Below, one piece after another: positions 37,535 to 44,157 of a stretch of 64,000 nucleotides of DNA. Below the pieces are notes generated by a model. It saw only the letters and a program-made list of their open reading frames with translations, was not told where the DNA came from and did not search any database. Each line of letters begins with the position of its first letter. Position 1 is the stretch's first letter. The translations under genes and the position numbers were made by a program. This DNA is from Planctomycetota bacterium (GTDB taxonomy: Bacteria; Planctomycetota; Phycisphaerae; Phycisphaerales; Phycisphaeraceae): contig JAIOPN010000045.1 of NCBI GenBank assembly GCA_021413865.1, positions 1 through 64,000 on the forward strand. Direction: 5' to 3'.

Positions 37535-38320
37535 CTACTTCCCCGCGAAGGGGAACGTTCCCTCAAAACCTAATCCCGCGATCGCGGCGTGCGGCTGGCT
37601 CACGAAGGAAATGCCCGGGTACATCGGGTTGGTCTGGTAGTGCAGCACGATGTTCGCCCGCATCGTGCCCGGGGCGTCGTCGCGGAGCTTCGCCCCCTGG
37701 TGCGGGACGTGGCTGAAAAAAATCACCGCGTCGCCGCTCATCGGGTGCAGGTGCGTCTGGGGTTGCGCCTCGCACCATTTCTGGAAGGGGTTGTTGCGGT
37801 CCTCGGTGTAGTACTGGTTGTCCTTGAACTCGGCGGGGATCGGGCGGTTGCGGTAATCCTTCAGGAAGGTCAGCCGGCCGCTCTCGGGCGTGTTGTCGGT
37901 GAGGTAGAACGTCGTGTTGATGCAGAGACCGCGCACGGCGAAACGGCCCTCGCTCTCCTGCTGCCAGTAGTTGTAGAAATCCATGTGCCACTCCTGCGTG
38001 TAGGCGGCGGGGTTCACGTGGGCGCGCAAACTCCGCAACTGGCACTGACGGCCGAGCAGCGCCCTTAGATAGGGCGCGACGCTCGCGTGTCCCACTAACG
38101 GCTTGGCTAGCGCGGGTTCGCGCTCGAGGAGGCGGTCGAACGCGACGTTGCCCACGTTATTGCGGATGTCCCACGCCTTGGCGTCGTGGTGTTTACGCAG
38201 GCAGTCGCGCCACGCCTGCACCGTCGGCATGTCCAGCGCGCCGGGCAAGAGCAGGAAGCCGTCGGCGATGAGGGTGTCGAGGTTGCGCTGGATGTTTTCG
38301 GGGAGGGTGGCGGTGGTCAT
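37535..38320 (-). CDS. Phytanoyl-CoA dioxygenase-family protein 2
   Basis: 261 residues. The iron triad is in EWHMDFYNYW and HVPHQGAKL. LCINTTFYLTDNTPESGRLTFLKDYRNRPI is the central double-strand region, with the GAL-like turn changed to SGRLTF. It is clearly more distant from the two other PhyH genes (36742, 40137) than they are from each other. MTTATLPENIQRN (38320) is the start, with CAGGAAT upstream. The open frame to 38467 runs through a repeat. Transcribed on the minus strand, it converges with PhyH 1 with only 7 bp between their stops. Confidence 0.84.
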   Translation of the reverse strand: MTTATLPENIQRNLDTLIADGFLLLPGALDMPTVQAWRDCLRKHHDAKAWDIRNNVGNVAFDRLLEREPALAKPLVGHASVAPYLRALLGRQCQLRSLRAHVNPAAYTQEWHMDFYNYWQQESEGRFAVRGLCINTTFYLTDNTPESGRLTFLKDYRNRPIPAEFKDNQYYTEDRNNPFQKWCEAQPQTHLHPMSGDAVIFFSHVPHQGAKLRDDAPGTMRANIVLHYQTNPMYPGISFVSQPHAAIAGLGFEGTFPFAGK

Positions 38321-38350
38321 GGGTGGATTCCTGGGGGGGGGGGATTTGAT

Positions 38351-38447
38351 GTTAGCCGTCGGGCTCGCCCGACGCTGCTCCCGGATACCGTGACGGCCCC
38401 CCCCCAACACCACGGGGCGCCCGCGCCGGGTGAACCCGACGGCTAAC
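38351..38447. repeat. Repeat family C, full inverted unit
   Basis: GTTAGCCGTCGGG (38351-38363) and its exact complement (38435-38447) bracket about 70 bases with two further GC-rich arms. The right arm covers the stop codon (38443-38445) of the next minus-strand gene. Related to 14127-14228. Confidence 0.75.
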
Positions 38448-39972
38448 AGATGCGGACCTCGACCCACACCGCCTGCTGCGGGGCTTCGTTGCGGACGGTG
38501 AGCTCGACGAGGTTATCGCCGTTCACAAAAGCATCGAGCGGGATGTCGAAAGCGACCAGTCGCGATTTTTCCGGTGCAGGAATGAGCACGGCGTGCATAC
38601 CTGTGCCGGGCTCGATGTCACCGCCTGGGGACGTGGTGCAGGGCGTGAGGTCGCGGGGGCCGGAGCAAAGCGTGGAATTGACGCGGGCCTCGATGGGCGT
38701 GTCGTGCACGCCCGGGCGGTCGGCGAGGGCGACGACGAGGGTGGCGCGGCCGGCGGTCGGCGCGGGGCCCAGGTCCATGAGGAATCCGTAGGCGCGGTTC
38801 TGCCGCAGCTCGGCGGGTAGCAGCGCGGCCGTGGGCACACCCAGCGGGGCCGTGTCGGTGAAGGTGACGATGTGCCGGCGCGGCAGCGGGCGGAGCGTCT
38901 GCGCGTCGCCGACGGTTTTGAGGTTGCCGCGGAACGATTTCACCCACGACGCGGGCGTGCGACCGTCGGCGTGGTCGTGCATGTACTGGTAGTTGAAGAG
39001 GTACACCCGATCCGCCCCGCGTTGAAGAACGGACGAAGCGAAACCACGGACGCACTCGGGATCGATCCACCGCCGCGGCACGCCGGGAGAGGCCGCGACG
39101 CTCATGTCCATCGACGGGGCGAGCGTGACGCGCGGCCGCGCATCGCCGAGCAGTTCGGCCCAGAGATCGACGGGGATGTTGAAGTCGCTGGTGCCGAAGA
39201 AGGGCGAGGGGGTGAGTTGGTCGATAAGGCCGAGCTTCGCCCACTCGACGCCGTCGAGGCCGAGCGACCGCGCCGTCTGCGGTTGTGCGGGGAGGCGGGC
39301 GGCGAGTTGGATGCGGTGGCCGCGTTTGCGGCCGGCGGCGTCGGCCATGCCGCGCACGGTGCGGAGGAAGCGCGTAAGCATTTTTCCGCCCTCGCGCTCG
39401 CGGCCGGGCTGGAAGTGGTACACAAACCGCATCCAGTCCAGCTCCAGGCCGTCCATGTCGTAGCGCTCGAACAGCTCACCGATGAACGCCAGCGCGTGGT
39501 CGCGCACGGCGTCGATCGCGTAGTCCAGCGCCCGGTCCGCGTAGGCGTGCACGCTCCAGGGCACGCGGCGGTATTCGGGGTGCTGCTTCCAGAACGTGCT
39601 GTGGATAAAGAGGTCGGGATGCTCGGTGAAGTGCACGTCGTTCATCCGCATGGTCAGCCACGGCGAGATGGAGTGGTCCCTTGCGCGGGCGAGGAAGGCG
39701 GCGTAAACGTCGATGCCTCGCTCGTGGAGCAGGCGGGTATTTTTGATGAAGCGCGCAAAATTCGGGGCGAGGGTGGATTCATCGACGCCGTCCCAGAGCG
39801 CGTCGCGGCTGGAGGAGCGGAACATCGCCCGCATGCCGTTGGGGCAGAAGAGGAGCTGCGAGACCTGCGTGTTCGCGTAGAGATCGACGTAGGCGTTGAC
39901 GCCGGCGACGGTCATCTCGTCGGCGGTGCGGGTGGTGAAGAAGTGGTCGAAGTCTTCGTTGATCGAAATCAT
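38443..39972 (-). CDS. TIM-barrel glycoside-hydrolase-like protein
   Basis: 509 residues. The barrel-like first 330 residues hold the sequence YDMDGLELDWMRFVYHF, which looks like a strand end with acidic catalytic or binding residues (as in GH10-like or GH-A-type barrels), and later DQLTPSPFFG. A C-terminal beta-rich domain follows (about 340-509: VVALADRPGVHDTPIEARVN to VELTVRNEAPQQAVWVEVR), probably a carbohydrate-binding or jelly-roll module. MISINEDFDHFF at 39972 is the start; the frame to 40119 is a repeat tract. No signal peptide, so a cytoplasmic role or an unusual export is implied. Family not firmly recognised; a glycosidase is the best guess from the fold and context. Confidence 0.55.
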   Translation of the reverse strand: MISINEDFDHFFTTRTADEMTVAGVNAYVDLYANTQVSQLLFCPNGMRAMFRSSSRDALWDGVDESTLAPNFARFIKNTRLLHERGIDVYAAFLARARDHSISPWLTMRMNDVHFTEHPDLFIHSTFWKQHPEYRRVPWSVHAYADRALDYAIDAVRDHALAFIGELFERYDMDGLELDWMRFVYHFQPGREREGGKMLTRFLRTVRGMADAAGRKRGHRIQLAARLPAQPQTARSLGLDGVEWAKLGLIDQLTPSPFFGTSDFNIPVDLWAELLGDARPRVTLAPSMDMSVAASPGVPRRWIDPECVRGFASSVLQRGADRVYLFNYQYMHDHADGRTPASWVKSFRGNLKTVGDAQTLRPLPRRHIVTFTDTAPLGVPTAALLPAELRQNRAYGFLMDLGPAPTAGRATLVVALADRPGVHDTPIEARVNSTLCSGPRDLTPCTTSPGGDIEPGTGMHAVLIPAPEKSRLVAFDIPLDAFVNGDNLVELTVRNEAPQQAVWVEVRIC

Positions 39973-39985
39973 GTGATATCCAAAA

Positions 39986-40081
39986 AGTCCAGAGTCCCGA
40001 GTCCAGAGTCTAGAGTCAAGAAAAGAAACAGACACCTCCACGGTCTTCGACTCTGGACTCTGGACTTTGGACTCTGGACTA
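39986..40081. repeat. GTCCAGAGTC direct/inverted repeat tract
   Basis: Several copies of AGTCCAGAGTC on the left (39986-40017) and their complement GACTCTGGACT on the right (40048-40081) can form a long imperfect hairpin around about 30 bases. Located between the glycosidase-like gene and PhyH 3. Translation of the tract in one frame gives repeated SPES/K residues, not a real protein. Confidence 0.8.
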
Positions 40082-40100
40082 CTCCCTTCCCCCCGCCTGC

Positions 40101-40106
40101 TAAAAT
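40101..40106 (+). promoter_or_regulatory. -10-like TAAAAT before PhyH 3
   Basis: Lies 30 bases before the ATG at 40137. AAGGAG (40122-40127) follows as ribosome site. Confidence 0.35.
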
Positions 40107-40136
40107 CCCGGGCTGTCAATCAAGGAGTGGATCGCG

Positions 40137-40955
40137 ATGGCCACGTTCCGTTTGTCCGACGCCCAGGTCGCCTCGTTCTGGCGTGACGGGTATCTCATCA
40201 TCCCCAAGCACTTCGACGCCGAGGAGATGGACCTCTTGTTGCGGATCGGGAAGGCGGACAAGGCGCTCGAGGCCGAGTCCAACGGCCGGCTCGACGCGCA
40301 GGGCGGCATCAGCCGGCTCGCCCTCCGCAACAACCTCAGCGAGAACGACATCTACTCCGCCTTCGTCCGCTGCCACCGCATCGTCGATCCGATGGAGCAG
40401 CTCTTCGGCGACGAGGTGTACCACTTCCACCACAAGATGATGATCAAGGAGCCCTACATCGGCGGGGCGTGGGAATGGCATCAGGACTACGGCTACTGGT
40501 ACAAGTTCAACCACTGCCTCTACCCCGACATGGCGAGTTGCATGATCGCCGTCGATCGCGCCCACAAGGGCAACGGCTGCCTGCAGGTCATCCGCGGGTC
40601 GCACCTGCTGGGTCGGCTGGAGCACGGCGTCACCGGCCAGCAGACCGGAGCGGACATGGAGCGCGTCAACGCCGCGCTCGCACGGCTCGAACTCGTCCAC
40701 TGCGAGCTCGACCCCGGCACCGCCCTCTTCTTCCACGCCAACCTCCTCCACCGCTCCGACCAGAACAAGAGCCCCGACCCGCGCTGGACGCTCATCTGCT
40801 GCTACAACACCAAGCACAACGACCCCTATCGCTCGACGGGCGGCCACCCGACGTACGGCTACCTCGACCGCATCGACGACGCGCGGATCCGGGAGATCGG
40901 GAAGAAGCAGTTGGCGGCGGTTGAAGGGAAGGTGGCGGTGGGCGCGGGGGCGTGA
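40137..40955 (+). CDS. Phytanoyl-CoA dioxygenase-family protein 3
   Basis: 272 residues, paralogous to the gene at 36742. It shares GGAWEWHQDYGYWY (iron-binding His and Asp), ASCMIAVDRAHKGNGCLQVIRGS, and ANLLHRSDQNKSPDPRWTLICCYN with the distal His. The N termini diverge more (LIIPKHFDAEEMDLLLRIG), as does the extended C-terminal segment. AAGGAG ends 9 nt before the ATG. It is separated from its paralogue by two minus-strand genes, so the duplicate was not simply left in tandem. Confidence 0.87.
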   Translation: MATFRLSDAQVASFWRDGYLIIPKHFDAEEMDLLLRIGKADKALEAESNGRLDAQGGISRLALRNNLSENDIYSAFVRCHRIVDPMEQLFGDEVYHFHHKMMIKEPYIGGAWEWHQDYGYWYKFNHCLYPDMASCMIAVDRAHKGNGCLQVIRGSHLLGRLEHGVTGQQTGADMERVNAALARLELVHCELDPGTALFFHANLLHRSDQNKSPDPRWTLICCYNTKHNDPYRSTGGHPTYGYLDRIDDARIREIGKKQLAAVEGKVAVGAGA

Positions 40956-41010
40956 GTAATGTGAAGGAAATGCGCGGACACTAAGCCGCGAGCGGCCGGT
41001 GGGGAAGAAA

Positions 41011-41841
41011 TCAAACGGCCATCCACTTGACGATCTTCGCCGCGAAGCCGTCGGCGGCCTCGGTTTTCATCACCGCTTCAGAGTGGAAGAGCTCGAGCAT
41101 CGCGGGGATGTCTTTCCTGATCTTCGTGGCCATCACCTTCGACAGCGCCTCCCACGGCAGGTTGCCCCGGCCCGGGACCAGGTGCGTGTCGGTCTTGCCG
41201 TCGTTGTCGTGGACGTGGAAATACTCCACCACGTCGGCGCAGGCGGCCAGCGCCTGATCGACCGGGGTCGGCGTGTAGATGTGGGCGTGGCCGGTGTCGA
41301 AACACATGCGGACGCGCGGGTGGTTGAACTCTCGCACCATCGCGGCGATGGCGACGGGGTCCCCGCCGAAGCGGAAGAGCGGCGGCGGCGGGATGTTCTC
41401 GATGAGGTAGGTCACGCCGTTGCTCTCGCCGATGCGGGCGAGTTCCTCGATCGACTTCATCATCGGCGCGACGCGGGCGGCCTCGGTCTGGGGCGTGACG
41501 TTATCGGCGGGCGTGTAGAGCGGCGTGGGGTGGACGACGACCATCGTCCCGCCCAGGTGGAGCGCGACGATGCCCTCGGTGCGGTAGGTCTCGACGGCCT
41601 GGCGGCGGATCGCCGGGTCGGGCGAGGAGGGGTCGTATTCCTGACCGAACACGCCGTGAATCGAGTCGAAGGGCATGCCCAGCTCACGCCCCAGGTCGCG
41701 GACGGCGTCCAGGTCGGGGGGGTTCTTGGTGTTGCGGTAGAACTGGAGGGTGCGGCAGCCCAGGCCGCGGTAGATCGGGAAGAGCGTGGGCGGGTTGAAG
41801 TCCGGGAACCCGAAGGGCGCGATGGTTGCGAGCACGGCCAT
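41011..41841 (-). CDS. Sugar phosphate isomerase/epimerase (AP-endonuclease 2-type TIM barrel)
   Basis: 276 residues. The barrel shows metal-binding positions typical of xylose isomerase-like/IolE-type epimerases: the Glu in YLIENIPPPP, Asp and His in CFDTGHAHIY, His in YFHVHDNDGK, and Glu in MLELFHSEAV. It would interconvert keto and aldo or epimeric sugars, or act in cyclitol breakdown. As the last gene of the dioxygenase/oxidoreductase locus, it supports a sugar- or cyclitol-like substrate. Start ATG at 41841. No signal peptide. Confidence 0.85.
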   Translation of the reverse strand: MAVLATIAPFGFPDFNPPTLFPIYRGLGCRTLQFYRNTKNPPDLDAVRDLGRELGMPFDSIHGVFGQEYDPSSPDPAIRRQAVETYRTEGIVALHLGGTMVVVHPTPLYTPADNVTPQTEAARVAPMMKSIEELARIGESNGVTYLIENIPPPPLFRFGGDPVAIAAMVREFNHPRVRMCFDTGHAHIYTPTPVDQALAACADVVEYFHVHDNDGKTDTHLVPGRGNLPWEALSKVMATKIRKDIPAMLELFHSEAVMKTEAADGFAAKIVKWMAV

Positions 41842-42040
41842 CAGATCACAACCCCTTGCCCTGCGCCCGGGCGCGACGCCGACACAACGCGGTGCCGCGA
41901 GAAACGATCCGGATCAATCATATGAGAGTGATCGGCAGGTCACAACCAATTCTGAAGTTTTCGGGCCGCGAGTTATGGGGACGCGGCGCCCGCACGGTGT
42001 GCACAACCGGGCAACATTTCCGCTCCCCCACGCCGGGCAT

Positions 42041-42046
42041 TACAAT
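42041..42046 (+). promoter_or_regulatory. -10-like TACAAT before the outer-membrane gene
   Basis: Lies 28 bases before the ATG at 42075, with GGGAG (42062-42066) as ribosome site. No strong -35. The rest of 41842-42074 holds no ORF or repeat that I can support. Confidence 0.4.
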
Positions 42047-42074
42047 GCGGCCCCATCGATCTGGGAGTGCGTGG

Positions 42075-43514
42075 ATGCGTCTGCCCCTCGGTTTGATCCT
42101 GATGACCGCCCTGGTCCCCGCGGCGGGTGCGGCGGCGCAGACCGACCTCCAGCGGTTCGAGAAGCAGCTCGAACAGATCAGGCGTGACACGCGCCTCAGC
42201 GTCGATCAGAACGTCCCCGCCGAGCAGCGTACGCTCGTGGACTTCGGCGGCTACCTCACCTTCAACTTCTTCAGCATCGATTCCGGCCCCGCCAACGGCT
42301 ACAACCACGTGCTCCGCCAGACCGACCTGACCGGCTACGGCAGGGTCAACATCGACGGCGTCCACGACTTCTTCTTCCGCGCCCACACCTCCTACCTCGA
42401 CTTCAACGACGGCGACAGCTTCGACGAGCACGGCGATGACACCGTCGAGCCCACCCTCGACCGCGCCACCTACCGCTTCGACCTGGCCCGCGCCTTCTCC
42501 GCCTATGACGGCAAGCGGATCGACGGCAACATCGTCCTCACCGGCGGTCGTCAGCTCATCCACTGGGCCAACGGCGTCACGCTCAGCGAGGAGATCGACG
42601 GCGGGTTGGTCGATTTCTCCTGGAAAGACATCACCCTTGAGGTCGTCGCCGGCATGACGCGCGACAGCATCACCGACATCGACTCCACCCGGCCCGGCTT
42701 CGACGGTGACACCCACCGCGGTTTCTACGGCGCGATGCTCAGCTACCAGGTCTCCCCGCGACACAAGCCGTACGTTTACGGCCTGGTCCAGGTCGATCAG
42801 AACTCCGACGAGACCCTCATCGTCGGACCCACGACCACGCACTTCAGCTACGACAGCTACTACATCGGCTTTGGCTCCGAGGGCTCCTTCACCGACCGCA
42901 TTACCTACGGCATCGAGGCCGTGTACGAGGGCGGGCAGACCCTCTCCAGCAGCACCGACGACTTCGGCTTCCCGCTCGACCAGACCATGGACCCCATCAG
43001 CGCCTGGGCCTTCGACGCCCAGCTCAACTACCTCTTCGCCGACACCAACCGCTCACGCCTCATCGGCGAGGTCCTCTACGCGACCGGTGACGACGACCGC
43101 CAGACCAGCACCACCGACACCTTCGGCGGCAACAAACCCAACACCACCGACCACGCCTTCAACGGCTTCGGCCTGCTCAACACCGGCCTGGCGTTCGCGC
43201 CCTCCGTCTCCAACCTCGTCATGCTCCGCGGCGGCGCCTCCACCGTCCCCCTCCCCAACACCCCGCTCTTCCGCCGCATGCAGGTCGGCACCGACCTCTT
43301 CGGCTACTTCAAGGCCGACGCAAACGCCCCCTCCGACGAGGACACCTTCCGCGGCGAATCCTACTTGGGCTTCGAGACCGATTTCTACGTCAACTGGCGC
43401 ATCACCAGCGACCTCTCGCTGGCGGTGCGGTACGGCGTGTACTTCCCCGGCGACGCCCTGCCCGATTCAGAGGCCCGCCAGTTCGTCTATACCGGACTCA
43501 CCCTCGGCTTCTGA
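42075..43514 (+). CDS. Outer-membrane beta-barrel protein (alginate-export/porin-like)
   Basis: 479 residues. A signal peptide (MRLPLGLILMTALVPAAGAAAQ) is followed by a short coiled region, then alternating aromatic strands (LVDFGGYLTFNFFSID, GYGRVNIDGVHDFFFRAH) and terminal TGLTLGF with C-terminal Phe, as expected for BAM-inserted barrels. The segment NIVLTGGRQLIHWANGVTLSEEIDG resembles the GRQ-containing region of alginate-export-family porins. Acidic periplasmic turns are many (NDGDSFDEHGDD). GGAG precedes the ATG by 8 nt. The lipoprotein gene follows after 10 bp and the cyclase overlaps that, so the three are probably one operon. Confidence 0.72.
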   Translation: MRLPLGLILMTALVPAAGAAAQTDLQRFEKQLEQIRRDTRLSVDQNVPAEQRTLVDFGGYLTFNFFSIDSGPANGYNHVLRQTDLTGYGRVNIDGVHDFFFRAHTSYLDFNDGDSFDEHGDDTVEPTLDRATYRFDLARAFSAYDGKRIDGNIVLTGGRQLIHWANGVTLSEEIDGGLVDFSWKDITLEVVAGMTRDSITDIDSTRPGFDGDTHRGFYGAMLSYQVSPRHKPYVYGLVQVDQNSDETLIVGPTTTHFSYDSYYIGFGSEGSFTDRITYGIEAVYEGGQTLSSSTDDFGFPLDQTMDPISAWAFDAQLNYLFADTNRSRLIGEVLYATGDDDRQTSTTDTFGGNKPNTTDHAFNGFGLLNTGLAFAPSVSNLVMLRGGASTVPLPNTPLFRRMQVGTDLFGYFKADANAPSDEDTFRGESYLGFETDFYVNWRITSDLSLAVRYGVYFPGDALPDSEARQFVYTGLTLGF

Positions 43515-43524
43515 CGCCAACACG

Positions 43525-44157
43525 ATGCCACGCACGACGCACCCCAACCCGCCCGCCGCCCCCCGCCGCATCACGGCGCTTGTGCTGCTGATCGTTGCGC
43601 TGGCCGGTTGCCACGCCGCCCACGTCGAGCAGCCGCTGACCCGCACCCTCGCGAGCAACGACACCGATGCCCAGATGGAGTTCTGGCACGCCCTGGCGCT
43701 GCGGCCGATGACGTCGAACGACGAGGCATTCCACGGCCTGCTGCTCTACACCGACAACCAGGACCCCGCCGCCGATTACGCCGGCCGCATCGCCCTGCTC
43801 AAGGCCCGCCGCATGCTCCCCGGCGATTTCGACCGCCCCGCCGACGAGGCGGTCTCGCGTGGCACGCTCGCCGTCGCCCTCGTAAAGGTGCTCAATATCA
43901 AGGGGGGCGTGGTCATGCGCGTCATCGGCCCCGGCCCGCACTACGCGACCCGTGAGCTGCAATACGAGGGGCTCTACCCGCCCAGCTCGGAGAACCAGAC
44001 CTTCTCCGGCAGCGAGTTTGTCGGCGTGATCGGGCGCATCGAGGACTACCAGCGCTCCAACCCCGCCGAATACCGCGCCAAGGTATTGCCCTCCGAGGCC
44101 GACAAGGCCGCGGGGATCGCCGCGTCCCAGCCCTCGACACAGCCGGCGACAAAATGA
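43525..44157 (+). CDS. Lipoprotein of unknown function
   Basis: 210 residues. The type II signal sequence has the lipobox IVALAGC (cleavage before Cys at about residue 29). The mature part is mixed alpha/beta with no known domain (FWHALALRPMTSNDEAFHGLLLYTD, LNIKGGVVMRVIGPGPHYATRELQYEGLYP) and ends in a low-complexity ASQPSTQPATK. It overlaps the cyclase start (ATGA) and follows the outer-membrane gene, implying a shared envelope role. The longer open frame upstream (from 42706) is a shadow of the barrel gene. Confidence 0.65.
   Translation: MPRTTHPNPPAAPRRITALVLLIVALAGCHAAHVEQPLTRTLASNDTDAQMEFWHALALRPMTSNDEAFHGLLLYTDNQDPAADYAGRIALLKARRMLPGDFDRPADEAVSRGTLAVALVKVLNIKGGVVMRVIGPGPHYATRELQYEGLYPPSSENQTFSGSEFVGVIGRIEDYQRSNPAEYRAKVLPSEADKAAGIAASQPSTQPATK

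Noticed and set aside
39986-40081. Possible CRISPR array in the GTCCAGAGTC tract
   Set aside because: Repeat units are about 10 nt with no spacers of constant length, and they occur in both orientations. There are no cas genes in the window.
42706-44157. Long frame extending the lipoprotein gene upstream to 42706
   Set aside because: The extension is T/S/P-rich and lies inside the barrel gene in another frame. The lipobox shows that the protein starts at 43525.
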